Shown here piece by piece: positions 1-7,475 of a stretch of DNA of 18,796 nt (position 1 is its first letter; each line of letters begins with the position of its first letter). A program made the position numbers and the translations under genes. The notes under the pieces were generated by a model, which saw only the letters and a program-made list of their open reading frames with translations, was not told the origin of the DNA and did no database searches. The DNA is from Actinomycetota bacterium (GTDB lineage: Bacteria; Actinomycetota; Actinomycetes; S36-B12; UBA5976), in the NCBI GenBank assembly GCA_947486505.1, contig CANKTT010000017.1, forward strand, positions 1-18,796, read 5' to 3'.

Positions 1-333
1 CAAGATACACACGACTTTGAGTCTCGTTATCTTGACTCCTTAATCGGGCCTTACCCAGAGCGAGAAGATCTATACATCGAACGCTCTCCCCTAACTCACG
101 CTGACAATTTAAGCTCGCCCTTGATCATCTTCCAAGGCGCCGACGATCCAATAGTCCCGCCCTCGCAATCTCAGGCGTTTCGCGATGCTTGTTTGAGAAA
201 TGGAATCAAGCACAAATACTTTGAATTTGAAGGTGAGAGCCACGGATTTCGAAAAAATCAAACAATCACGACATGTGCCATCGAAGAACTTAAATTCTTT
301 GGCGAAGTTCTAGGGTTCGTCCCAGCGGATTAA
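1..333 (+). CDS. S9-family (prolyl oligopeptidase-like) serine peptidase, C-terminal fragment
   Basis: The frame is open from base 1 to a TAA at 331-333, giving the last 110 residues of a protein that begins upstream of the window. The fragment has the end of an alpha/beta-hydrolase peptidase domain. A GADDPIVP stretch carries the likely catalytic Asp (residue 49 of the fragment), and ESHGF carries the likely catalytic His (residue 81). Spacing and motifs match the C-terminus of dipeptidyl-peptidase/acylaminoacyl-peptidase type S9 enzymes, which cleave short peptides. The nucleophilic Ser and any N-terminal beta-propeller lie outside the window, so the subfamily cannot be fixed. Another alpha/beta hydrolase is possible but less likely. 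ectC follows after 59 bp on the same strand. Confidence 0.8.
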   Translation, partial: QDTHDFESRYLDSLIGPYPEREDLYIERSPLTHADNLSSPLIIFQGADDPIVPPSQSQAFRDACLRNGIKHKYFEFEGESHGFRKNQTITTCAIEELKFFGEVLGFVPAD

Positions 334-380
334 TCTAAACCGATAAGTTAAATTCATTAACGTTGCTAGCTCACCACACC

Positions 381-387
381 TAAGGAG
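381..387 (+). promoter_or_regulatory. Strong Shine-Dalgarno of ectC
   Basis: TAAGGAG lies 5 nt before the ATG at 393, a near-ideal ribosome binding site. It fixes the ectC start and shows that the gene is translated from a leadered mRNA, unlike several neighbours. Confidence 0.7.
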
Positions 388-392
388 TCACA

Positions 393-773
393 ATGATTGT
401 TACCTACAAAGAAGATTTAGTAGGCGGACCTCGTCATCGCAAGGTTTCCACTGGGACCAGTCTTCGGATGCTGACGCGTGAAGACGGTGTTGGGTTTTCG
501 TTTCATGACACCGAACTCGAAGTCGGCACCACCACCACCCTGCAGTACAAAAACCACATCGAAGCCAATTACATAATTGAAGGCACTGGTGAACTGGAAA
601 ACTTAGAAACCGGCGAGATCTTTGAAGTTCGCCCCGGCATGACTTACACGCTCGATAATCATGACCGCCACCAAATGCGAAGCCACACTAAATTGCGGAT
701 CATTTGCGTGTTCACACCAGCGCTAGTTGGCACTGAAGTGCATGATGAAGATGGATCATACCCACTTCTCTAA
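393..773 (+). CDS. ectC: L-ectoine synthase EctC (solitary)
   Basis: This 126-residue cupin closely resembles L-ectoine synthase, which cyclises N-gamma-acetyl-L-2,4-diaminobutyrate to the compatible solute ectoine in the cytoplasm. Recognisable family signatures are GFSFHDT (34-40), YKNHIEA (52-58), the LDNHDRH stretch (87-93) and the C-terminal VHDEDGSYPL. The residues that bind iron in characterised EctC (Glu57, Tyr84, His92 in the Paenibacillus enzyme) appear here as Glu57, Tyr85 and His93. Tyr52, Glu115 and His117 are also present, so the active site looks intact. Length is normal for the family. No ectA, ectB or ectD lies beside it: a peptidase is upstream and an aldo/keto reductase is convergent downstream. 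It may work on imported precursor, run in reverse as an ectoine hydrolase, or be completed by ectAB elsewhere. Confidence 0.92.
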   Translation: MIVTYKEDLVGGPRHRKVSTGTSLRMLTREDGVGFSFHDTELEVGTTTTLQYKNHIEANYIIEGTGELENLETGEIFEVRPGMTYTLDNHDRHQMRSHTKLRIICVFTPALVGTEVHDEDGSYPLL

Positions 774-808
774 AACTTAAAGCCTTGTCGAACTGAATGC
801 AGATTTGC

Positions 809-1771
809 TTAGTAACGGGACTCAGTTGGTCGTGGCAGCGCCGTAATGTCAGCTAGGTCTTGTGTCGTTAACACAATGTCTACGGCAGCAGCGTTCTCTT
901 CTAGCCATTTGCGGCGCTTAGTACCTGGAATTGGCACCAGGTTTGAACCTTGGGCCAAAATCCAAGCCAAAGCAATTTGCGCAGGAGTTGCATTGTGCCT
1001 GGTTGCAATCTCCGCAATGCCGTCAACAATCTTTTGATTATCAGAAATGGCCTGTGCGGTGAATCTTGGATTCGCGCTCCGAAAGTCGCCCTCAGCGATT
1101 GAGTCAGAGGTTACGGTTCCAGTTAAGAAGCCTCTACCGAGCGGAGAAAAAGGCAAGAATCCAATGTTGTTTTCAGCGCAGTACTGAATGACGCCGTTCT
1201 TAACATGCTCATCTGTCCAAATGGAAAACTCGCTTTGCACACTTGTCACTGGATGGATTGCGTGACACTTGGCAGTCTCTTCAACTGTTGTTTCAGAAAG
1301 TCCGATGTAGCGCACCTTGCCAGACTCAACCAATCCCGCAAGTGCTCCCCAAGTTTCTTCAATTGGAACTTCCGGGTCAACGCGGTGCAGTTGGTAGAGA
1401 TCAAGATATTCAGTACCTAGTCGACGTAACGAATCTTCACACGCTTGGCGAACATACTCTGGCTTGCCATTCTTTCCATATGAGGTCATGTTCACTGGGG
1501 TAAGTCCGCACTTAGAAGCAATGATTGCCTGATCGCGAAGCCCATCTTTAACTAGGTATTCGCCCAGGATCTCTTCATTAGTCCATGGTCCATATACATC
1601 TGCAGTATCAAACAGCGTGATACCAAGCTCAAGTGCACGATGAATCGTTGCTCTAATCTCATTGCGATCAGCATCTGCAACGTTGTATCCCCAAGACATT
1701 GGCATGCAGCCAAGTCCAATGGCACTAACTTCCAAGTCGCGTAGTTTTCGTGTTGGCATCTGTTGCGTCAT
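809..1771 (-). CDS. Aldo/keto reductase family protein
   Basis: A 320-residue NADPH-dependent aldo/keto reductase of TIM-barrel type, predicted cytosolic. The classic tetrad is visible: Asp55 and Tyr60 in FDTADVYG, Lys87 in IIASKCG and His129 in LYQLHR. The GLGCMPMS motif near the N-terminus and PIPGTKRRKWLEENAAA near the C-terminus (NADP phosphate binding) are typical of the YajO/YhdN-like branch. Substrate cannot be predicted; members reduce aldehydes and ketones such as methylglyoxal. The ATG is preceded by TAGGAT and 6 nt, suggesting a leaderless transcript from its own promoter in the 54-bp gap after the acetyltransferase gene. It is convergent with ectC (35 bp between stops). Confidence 0.93.
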   Translation of the reverse strand: MTQQMPTRKLRDLEVSAIGLGCMPMSWGYNVADADRNEIRATIHRALELGITLFDTADVYGPWTNEEILGEYLVKDGLRDQAIIASKCGLTPVNMTSYGKNGKPEYVRQACEDSLRRLGTEYLDLYQLHRVDPEVPIEETWGALAGLVESGKVRYIGLSETTVEETAKCHAIHPVTSVQSEFSIWTDEHVKNGVIQYCAENNIGFLPFSPLGRGFLTGTVTSDSIAEGDFRSANPRFTAQAISDNQKIVDGIAEIATRHNATPAQIALAWILAQGSNLVPIPGTKRRKWLEENAAAVDIVLTTQDLADITALPRPTESRY

Positions 1772-1777
1772 GCCGCA

Positions 1778-1783
1778 ATCCTA
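1778..1783 (-). promoter_or_regulatory. Candidate -10 box of leaderless aldo/keto reductase mRNA
   Basis: On the minus strand TAGGAT (TANNNT) is followed by 6 nt and then the ATG at 1771. There is no Shine-Dalgarno sequence before this start. The layout puts the transcription start at or next to the A of ATG, as in leaderless actinobacterial mRNAs. Confidence 0.5.
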
Positions 1784-1825
1784 GTCTTCAAGGTTTCGCA
1801 AGAATCAATCCCGAGGACCAAATTC

Positions 1826-2266
1826 CTAAAACACAAGATCGTATCTGCGGAAAACTTCATCCTTAACCCAGTTGCGTCCTTCATAAAGGGCTTGCGCCGG
1901 CAAGTTGTCGTTTGCAGTTCGCAAAAATACTCGAGTGGCGCCCGCTTGTTTGGCTGCTGACTCGGCAACATCCATTAGCTCACTTGCTATTCCATTACCA
2001 CGGGCGGACTCGTCAACATACAGGTCATTAAGCAACCAGATGTTTGAAAGTGAAACTGTGGAAAAAGTTGGATAAAGCAGAGTGAAACCAACGGCTACGC
2101 CAGCTACGCGCGCAATGAACGCAATGGCTTCTTCGTTCTTAATGCGCTCTTCTAAATAGTTGAGAGTTTTATCGTTCTCAGGTTGTTTATAAAACGCCCG
2201 ATACTTCTCAACTAACCCATGCAATTCCGCAATGTCACTTAATGTCACTCTGGAAACTTCGCTCAT
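1826..2266 (-). CDS. GNAT family N-acetyltransferase
   Basis: A 146-residue single-domain GNAT protein transferring an acetyl group from acetyl-CoA to an amine; the substrate is unknown. The beta4-alpha3 core is clear: LNDLYVDESARGNGIASELM (residues 79-98) contains the RGNGIA pyrophosphate-binding loop. The later LYEGRNW segment matches motif B (usually YEKxGF/W). It begins 9 bp after the stop codon of the upstream MFS efflux gene on the same strand, with only a weak ribosome site, so it is probably co-transcribed and perhaps translationally coupled. The pairing suggests resistance to, or modification of, a small molecule also handled by the transporter, but that is inference. Confidence 0.88.
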   Translation of the reverse strand: MSEVSRVTLSDIAELHGLVEKYRAFYKQPENDKTLNYLEERIKNEEAIAFIARVAGVAVGFTLLYPTFSTVSLSNIWLLNDLYVDESARGNGIASELMDVAESAAKQAGATRVFLRTANDNLPAQALYEGRNWVKDEVFRRYDLVF

Positions 2267-2275
2267 TGTTACTCG

Positions 2276-3766
2276 CTATCCAACATGAACGGGTACGTCA
2301 TCAGCACCCAATGTGTCTTTGTTTGCATTAATCATAAACACCCAAATCAAGCCGCCCAAGATCATAAATCCAGCACTCCAGGTAAACGCTGTTGTGAAGC
2401 CTTCAGTTAAGCCAGTGGCTACTGCTCCACCGTTTGCCGGATCGGTTGGATCGATCATATTGTCTATGAAGTAATTAGCGGTTGCAGTTACGGCAATTGT
2501 GTTGAGGAATGCAGTGCCTAGTGCGCCACCAATTTGCTGGGCAGTGTTAAGCACGGCAGAAGCGACGCCAGCATCATGATTTCCCACACCAAATAGCGCA
2601 GTTGCAGAAATCGGAACGAATACAAGACCCATACCCAAACTCAAGACCATGAGTGCTGGCAAAATGTCGCTGACGTATGAACTAGCTGGCTCAAGTTGAG
2701 TTAATAGCAGCATGCCAAAGGTTGCCATTATGAGTCCAATGAACGAAACATAACGAGGGCCAAACTTTGGTAATGCCTGGGATGCGATACCGGCGCTGAT
2801 GCCAACACCAACTGAGAAAGGCAGGAACAATAAGCCAGCCTTAATCGGTGAATACTGCAAAATGCCCTGGAAGAAGTAAGCCAAGAACAGGAACATGCCA
2901 AACAGTCCTGCGCCAACAATAAATGAAGTTAAGTAGCTAGCGCCACGATTTCTATCTAAAAGGATTTTCATTGGTAACAATGGGTGGCTCGCTCTGCTTT
3001 CGATGACAAAGAATGCGACTAGCAACGCAACGGATGCGCCAAACCAAGTAAGAGTCGTTGGATCTGACCAACCAAGTTCACCAGCCTGAGTGATGCCATA
3101 AACCAAGGAAACTAAACCGAGAGTGGAAGTGATGGCACCTGGAATGTCGTAACGGGTGTCGCCAGTTGCTTTACTTTCTTTAACATTTGGAATTGCAAGT
3201 AAATAGGCAGCAATGGCTATTGGAACGTTGACCAAAAGACACCAGTGCCATGAGGCGTACTGAGTTAACAGCCCACCCAAAATCAAGCCAATCGCTGCGC
3301 CACCTGCTGAGAGGCCACCATAGACTCCAAAAGCCTTAGCTCGCTCTTTCGAGTCACTAAATGTTGTGCTGATCAAAGAAAGGGCTGCAGGCGCCAGTAA
3401 GGCAGCAAACACGCCCTGTAAGGCGCGGGCAGCGAACAGCATCTCCTGGTTTTGTGCAATACCGCCGATTGCAGATGCGCCAGCAAACCCTAAAAGTCCG
3501 GTCATGAAAGCACGCTTACGACCCCAGAAATCCGAAATTCTGCCACCAAGAAGTAGTAATCCACCAAAGGCCAGAGTGTAAGCAGTTACCACCCATTGGC
3601 GATTTGCATCAGTGATGCCCAGGTCGGCTTGAATCGATGGAAGTGCGATGTTCACGATCGAGGCATCAAGCACAACCATTAACTGTGCGATGGCGATCAC
3701 CATCAGCGCACGCCAACGGTTTGGGTCTAATTGAGTTTGGGCATTGGATGAACTTGCGACTGACAT
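2276..3766 (-). CDS. MFS transporter, DHA2 (EmrB/QacA-like) drug:H+ antiporter
   Basis: A 496-residue inner-membrane protein with about 14 hydrophobic segments, the number expected of DHA2 efflux pumps rather than 12-helix MFS proteins. TM1 carries LDASIVNIALPSIQADLG (33-50, family motif D1). The TM2-TM3 loop has GGRISDFWGRKR (74-85, motif A). A short polar tail follows the last helix. The family exports drugs, dyes or lipophilic compounds in exchange for protons; substrate is not predictable here. The ATG at 3766 has AAGGAG just upstream on the minus strand, supporting the start. The GNAT gene follows 9 bp later. It is divergent from a second MFS gene across about 158 bp. Confidence 0.93.
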   Translation of the reverse strand: MSVASSSNAQTQLDPNRWRALMVIAIAQLMVVLDASIVNIALPSIQADLGITDANRQWVVTAYTLAFGGLLLLGGRISDFWGRKRAFMTGLLGFAGASAIGGIAQNQEMLFAARALQGVFAALLAPAALSLISTTFSDSKERAKAFGVYGGLSAGGAAIGLILGGLLTQYASWHWCLLVNVPIAIAAYLLAIPNVKESKATGDTRYDIPGAITSTLGLVSLVYGITQAGELGWSDPTTLTWFGASVALLVAFFVIESRASHPLLPMKILLDRNRGASYLTSFIVGAGLFGMFLFLAYFFQGILQYSPIKAGLLFLPFSVGVGISAGIASQALPKFGPRYVSFIGLIMATFGMLLLTQLEPASSYVSDILPALMVLSLGMGLVFVPISATALFGVGNHDAGVASAVLNTAQQIGGALGTAFLNTIAVTATANYFIDNMIDPTDPANGGAVATGLTEGFTTAFTWSAGFMILGGLIWVFMINANKDTLGADDVPVHVG

Positions 3767-3912
3767 GGTGCTCCTTGCAATAGCGAAACTTAGGTCACGT
3801 TTTTTTGATTTAAATTTTTTACTTCACAACTCTCCCACACTCCCCATACGAAACAAAACTATTGACATTCACTTGGCGTTTTATCGCTTAAAGCGTGAAT
3901 CACCAATCGCAG

Positions 3913-3918
3913 TAGGCT
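3913..3918 (+). promoter_or_regulatory. Candidate -10 box of leaderless MFS gene at 3925
   Basis: TAGGCT (TANNNT) is followed by 6 nt and the in-frame GTG at 3925. Its first three bases are also an in-frame TAG stop, so the coding region cannot start further upstream. No Shine-Dalgarno is present. A good TTGACA lies at 3862-3867 but is too far to be the -35 partner. Confidence 0.45.
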
Positions 3919-3924
3919 TTGCAT

Positions 3925-5154
3925 GTGCGCACTTACTTAGATCTGTTCAAGATTCCAGGTGTTAAGCGCTTAGTTGTGAGTGCTCTGCCAGGGCGACTGG
4001 CTTACGGCATGATTGCGCTGGCTACTTTCTTCTTTGTTCAAGACAAGACTGGATCAATTACTCTCGCTGGAATTGCGACCGGAGTTGAAACAATTGCTTC
4101 TTCGTTAACAGCAGGTTTTCGCGGAAACTTGATCGACAAGTGGGGGCAAACTAAACCACTAAGTATTTTTGTACCTTCTTGGGTGGCTTTGGTTTTCATC
4201 TTGACTACGGTTTCAACACCCACTGCGATCGTTTTGGTTTCCGGATTAATCGGTCTGGCATCACCTCCAGTTAATCTCTCGACGCGGCCACTTTGGCGAG
4301 TGCTTGTGGGACCAGACAACTTAAGAACTGCATATGCACTTGATACGACAATGGCTAGTTCAACAATTGTTGCTGGGCCAGTTCTAGCAACTGCCATTGC
4401 AATTCCGATTAGTGGAAGTGCAGCGCTTTGGACCACTGCTGCCCTTATGGCAATTGGCGGCCTAGCGATCATTCAAATGCCAGCTTCCAAAAACTGGAAA
4501 CCAGAACCTTCGCAAGGTAATTCGATGATGTTGTTGCGCAATAATCAATTTCAAATTCTTGCAGTAGAGGGACTGATTTTTGGATTAGCTTGGGGCCTGC
4601 TGGAAATTTCGATTCCAGCGTTTTCAACTCTGAAAGGAACGCCCGGCCTTTCGGCACCGCTATTAGCAACTCTTGCTGGTGCCAGTATCGTCGGTGGCTT
4701 ATTAATCGGTAGCCGTAAATCTTTAACCACGCCATTGCAAGGTTTTAAGTGGGCCAGTCTTGGCGCATCAATTGCTGCAATTCCGTTGGTGTTTACCGAG
4801 CCTGGCTGGTCAATGGCAATTGTGTTAGGTCTGCTTGGTTTAGGAATGGGTTTCGCTCAGGTTTTTCATTGGGAAGTTTTGGAGGCAGTACGTCCGCAAG
4901 GAACCGCCACATCAGCACAGGCCTGGCTTTGGGCAGTTGAAGGATCAATGTTGGCCGTTGGCACTGCTCTGGGTGGATATCTTGTTGAGAACGTTAGTCC
5001 GCAGTCAGCACTGTTTGGAGTTTCTCTTGGCCTACTTATTTCAACAATCTACGTTTGGTTTTATGCAGCTTCGCGTCTACCCCAGGCGGACAAACCGCTT
5101 TCCGAATCCCAAAGAATTGAAGTGCTGGCGGATTTGGAATCGCCAGCCGAGTAA
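3925..5154 (+). CDS. MFS transporter (12-TM type, substrate unknown)
   Basis: About 409 residues with some 12 hydrophobic segments, an inner-membrane major facilitator. A motif-A-like loop, GFRGNLIDKWGQTKP, follows TM2 and fits the MFS_1 fold, although it is degenerate compared with drug exporters. An in-frame TAG at 3913-3915 limits the start to TTG 3919 or GTG 3925. I prefer GTG 3925 because a TANNNT box sits exactly 6 nt upstream, matching other leaderless genes here. The last about 25 residues are polar and acidic. Substrate is unknown; putative exporter or metabolite transporter. It stands alone: divergent from the DHA2 transporter and followed by a 226-bp spacer. Confidence 0.88.
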   Translation: MRTYLDLFKIPGVKRLVVSALPGRLAYGMIALATFFFVQDKTGSITLAGIATGVETIASSLTAGFRGNLIDKWGQTKPLSIFVPSWVALVFILTTVSTPTAIVLVSGLIGLASPPVNLSTRPLWRVLVGPDNLRTAYALDTTMASSTIVAGPVLATAIAIPISGSAALWTTAALMAIGGLAIIQMPASKNWKPEPSQGNSMMLLRNNQFQILAVEGLIFGLAWGLLEISIPAFSTLKGTPGLSAPLLATLAGASIVGGLLIGSRKSLTTPLQGFKWASLGASIAAIPLVFTEPGWSMAIVLGLLGLGMGFAQVFHWEVLEAVRPQGTATSAQAWLWAVEGSMLAVGTALGGYLVENVSPQSALFGVSLGLLISTIYVWFYAASRLPQADKPLSESQRIEVLADLESPAE

Positions 5155-5165
5155 CTTAGGGCAAC

Positions 5166-5192
5166 TTGTTCTTTTTGTTCCTTTTGTTCCTA
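5166..5192 (+). repeat. Three tandem 9-bp units (TTGTTCNNN)
   Basis: TTGTTC recurs at 5166, 5175 and 5184 with a period of exactly 9 bp, just after the MFS stop codon. The flanks GGCAA (5160-5164) and TTGCC (5193-5197) could form a weak stem around it. It is too weak to call a terminator. Confidence 0.55.
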
Positions 5193-5237
5193 TTGCCGAA
5201 CTTGTCCTATCAAATCTAAGCCTCTCTGAAAATTCGA

Positions 5238-5253
5238 GTTACTCACCGGTAAC
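5238..5253 (+). promoter_or_regulatory. GTTAC-N6-GTAAC motif, possible GlnR-like or other operator
   Basis: GTTAC at 5238-5242 and GTAAC at 5249-5253 are separated by 6 nt. The motif fits both a short inverted repeat and the actinobacterial GlnR pattern gTnAc-N6-GaAAc (b-site 4 of 5). It lies about 128 bp before the XRE gene, in otherwise featureless spacer, and may be chance. Confidence 0.25.
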
Positions 5254-5380
5254 CTCGCTTCAAACGTGCGACGGACAAAAAATCTAAAGTTTGTGCCCTC
5301 AGATGGAATAGATCTCCAGCGTGCGCGAGTACGCTAAAGCACGAGTCATAATTGGATACGACAACTTTTGAAATGAGTAA

Positions 5381-5650
5381 ATGAAACTGATGGCAAACAC
5401 AGCGCAAAAATCAACTAGCAATAAAACTGGCTTGGAATGGCTACGTGAGCGTATGGAAAAACTTGGGTACAACTCGCTCGAAGAGGTTGCTCAGGAAATC
5501 CATATCAACCGTGGAAACCTATATCGCTACTTTTCACTAGAAACCCGACCAAGTGTTGCATTATTGCCAGATCTCTGCCGGGTGTTAAAGGCTTCGCCCG
5601 CTGAGGTCCTAAAGGCACTTGAGATTTTAGGTGCGAACGATCGCCTGTGA
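5381..5650 (+). CDS. XRE-family helix-turn-helix regulator (small)
   Basis: An 89-residue protein with one HTH domain and little else. LEEVAQEIHINRGNLYRYF (33-51) is the helix-turn-helix, and the following helices (PSVALLPDLCRVLKASPAEVLKAL) complete a Cro/C1-type five-helix fold. It is a predicted cytoplasmic DNA-binding protein; the target is unknown. ATG 5381 and ATG 5390 are both possible starts, and neither has a clear Shine-Dalgarno. TGAAAT lies 6 nt before 5381, one base from the TANNNT pattern seen at other genes. Its 3' end overlaps the opposing hypothetical gene by 24 bp. The gene may be autoregulated or act on a neighbour, but no paired toxin or phage gene is visible. Confidence 0.82.
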   Translation: MKLMANTAQKSTSNKTGLEWLRERMEKLGYNSLEEVAQEIHINRGNLYRYFSLETRPSVALLPDLCRVLKASPAEVLKALEILGANDRL

Positions 5651-5974
5651 ACCATAAGTAGCGCACGGATCGATCGTAGTAATGATTCTCGAACCAGAGG
5701 GGTCTCGAACGAATACCCGCGCTGGAGCTGTTTCGGCTTGGTGAAGTTGACTTAAAGCGGATTCTACGGCCTCAGTTAAGTCGCTTCGACAGAATTCAAT
5801 ACTGTGCGCCAAACTCTCACTTGCGCTCATAGTTAGGCGCACGCGAGGACCGTCGAGTAACTCAACTCGAGGGGAAAGCGATTCGTCGGACAGCACTAGT
5901 TCTAACACTTGTAATCCTTTGCTAAGTTCAAATTCCAAACTCTTCAATCTAGCAGTTTTGTTGCAAATTAGCAT
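5627..5974 (-). CDS. Hypothetical protein, 115 aa
   Basis: I do not recognise this protein. It has no signal peptide or membrane segment. The composition looks like a folded alpha/beta protein: alternating short strands (PRVELLDGPRVRLTMSAS) and a helix (DLTEAVESALSQLHQAE), then strands ending FVRDPSGSRIITTI. This suggests a real gene rather than a shadow, since no other frame in this stretch codes for anything better. The ATG at 5974 has a weak AGGT ribosome site 6 nt away. The last 24 bp overlap the end of the XRE gene tail to tail, so a spurious call is possible. Homologue searches would decide it. Confidence 0.5.
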   Translation of the reverse strand: MLICNKTARLKSLEFELSKGLQVLELVLSDESLSPRVELLDGPRVRLTMSASESLAHSIEFCRSDLTEAVESALSQLHQAETAPARVFVRDPSGSRIITTIDPCATYGSQAIVRT

Positions 5975-6080
5975 CTTTACCTGGCTCGCTATTTAGCACC
6001 ATGCAGGTCACTGGTGTTGCGAATCTTTAACAATACATTCACACGTTAATGGGGCACACTGACAATTTCGGGAGGCATCA

Positions 6081-6128
6081 ATGGCGATACCCAAATTCCT
6101 CAGAAAAAATAGTGGATCTGCCGGGTAA
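6081..6128 (+). CDS. Possible 15-aa small ORF with strong Shine-Dalgarno
   Basis: ATG 6081 is preceded by GGGAGG (6070-6075) at a spacing of 5 nt, one of the best ribosome sites in the window. It opens a 15-codon frame (MAIPKFLRKNSGSAG) closed by TAA at 6126-6128. It lies 43 bp before the Nramp-type gene. It could be a leader peptide or a chance ORF. If the Nramp mRNA is leaderless from TAGAGT at 6160, this ORF would lie upstream of that transcription start. Confidence 0.25.
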   Translation: MAIPKFLRKNSGSAG

Positions 6129-6159
6129 TCAGCCAAATCGACCTTTTGATAGCAATCGG

Positions 6160-6165
6160 TAGAGT
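6160..6165 (+). promoter_or_regulatory. Candidate -10 box of leaderless Nramp-type gene
   Basis: TAGAGT (TANNNT) is followed by 6 nt and GTG 6172. The TAG is also the in-frame stop that limits the coding region. No good Shine-Dalgarno precedes the GTG. Confidence 0.5.
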
Positions 6166-6171
6166 TGGTTC

Positions 6172-7464
6172 GTGACTGAGGAAATCAGCTCTAATCCTGA
6201 ATCTGACGTAAGTCGTCATCACCCGCGCAGGTTGCAAATTCGAGGCATTGGGTACTTCTCTAGAATTGGACCGGGAATTGTCACTGGCGCGGCCGATGAT
6301 GACCCTTCTGGAATCGGCACTTACTCCCAAGTAGGCGCCCAGTTCGGTTACAGATTTCTCTGGGCAGCCCCTGTCTTGTTGCCATTCGCATTTGCAATTC
6401 AGGAGACCTGCGCTCGAATTGCATTGATCACTGGGCAAGGACTGGCAAGAGTAATTAAACGAAGAATGCCTAATTGGGTTCTATTTTTGACAGTATTTTT
6501 AGTCGCACTAGCAAACACGGTAAACATTGCCGCCGACTTAAGTTCTATGGGTGCAGTAGTAACTATGTTTACTCCTATTTCTCAGCTACTCGCAGTTGTA
6601 TTGATTGCGCTTGTGGTGGGAGCAGCTGAAATCCTAATTCCTTACCACCAGTACGCCCGAGTCCTACGGTGGCTTTGTCTGTCGCTGTTGAGCTATGTCG
6701 CAGTGCTGGTCGTAGCTAATGTCAACTGGCGCGAAGTGCTTATCGGATTAACTCAAATTGACATTGGCTGGAATCGATTTGATATTGCAGCCATTATCGC
6801 AATTGCAGGAACCACAATCTCACCATATTTATTCTTTTGGCAAGCTGCTGAAGAATTTGAAGAATCTGGACAGGCACCAGATACCTCGAAAACTCACATT
6901 CAAGCTATGCGCGGAGATGTATTAGTAGGGATGTTCTCTGGAGTCTTTGTCATGTTTGCAATTATGACAACAACTGCAGCAACTTTGAATGCCGAAGGAA
7001 TAACGGAAATTACATCGCCAGAGCAAGCAGCACTTGCTTTGGCGCCGATTGCAGGAGATGCGGCAGGACTACTTTTTGCGTTAGGTATTTTGGGCACTGG
7101 CTTGTTGGCTGTCCCGGTTCTAGCTGGATCAACTGCATATGCAGTAAGCGAAGCAATGGGTTGGAATGAGAGTTTGGAGAGTAAGCCAAGCCAAGCGAAA
7201 CAGTTTTACGCAGTGATTGCGGTTTCAATGGTGATTGCGGTTGCACTAAATTTCGTCGGCATAAACCCAATGCGCTCCCTAGTAGTGGCCGCACTGCTAA
7301 ATGGCCTGACTGCGCCCATCTTGATGTTTATCATCTGGTGGCTGGCTCGCGATAAGCAACTACTTGGTGAGCATGCCTCGCCTTGGTGGTCAAGCTTGCT
7401 TGTCTGTACTGGAGCCATCGCAATGGCAGCGCTGCCCTTGCTCTGGTTATTTGCGCCCGCTTAA
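6172..7464 (+). CDS. Nramp (SLC11)-family metal ion transporter, variant metal site
   Basis: A 430-residue inner-membrane protein with about 11 hydrophobic segments, normal for Nramp. TM1 reads IGPGIVTGAADDDPSGIGTYSQ: the canonical metal-binding DPGN is replaced by DPSG (44-47). TM6 has GTTISPYLFFWQ, so the canonical MPH is replaced by SPY (217-219) and the metal-binding Met is lost. Canonical Nramps use that Met to favour Mn2+/Fe2+ over Mg2+ and Ca2+. The substitutions place this protein in a divergent Nramp-related branch; Mg2+ or another hard cation is a plausible substrate but unproven. Translation starts at GTG 6172, directly bounded by an upstream stop. It is convergent with bioY (11 bp between stops). 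Confidence 0.88.
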   Translation: MTEEISSNPESDVSRHHPRRLQIRGIGYFSRIGPGIVTGAADDDPSGIGTYSQVGAQFGYRFLWAAPVLLPFAFAIQETCARIALITGQGLARVIKRRMPNWVLFLTVFLVALANTVNIAADLSSMGAVVTMFTPISQLLAVVLIALVVGAAEILIPYHQYARVLRWLCLSLLSYVAVLVVANVNWREVLIGLTQIDIGWNRFDIAAIIAIAGTTISPYLFFWQAAEEFEESGQAPDTSKTHIQAMRGDVLVGMFSGVFVMFAIMTTTAATLNAEGITEITSPEQAALALAPIAGDAAGLLFALGILGTGLLAVPVLAGSTAYAVSEAMGWNESLESKPSQAKQFYAVIAVSMVIAVALNFVGINPMRSLVVAALLNGLTAPILMFIIWWLARDKQLLGEHASPWWSSLLVCTGAIAMAALPLLWLFAPA

Positions 7465-7475
7465 GACGCCCGTAA

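Noticed and set aside
3862..3867. TTGACA as a consensus -35 for the MFS gene at 3925
   Set aside because: No acceptable -10 lies 16-18 bp downstream, and its distance to the TAGGCT box is far too long.
4038..4472. 144-aa minus-strand ORF
   Set aside because: Shadow of the MFS gene on the plus strand.
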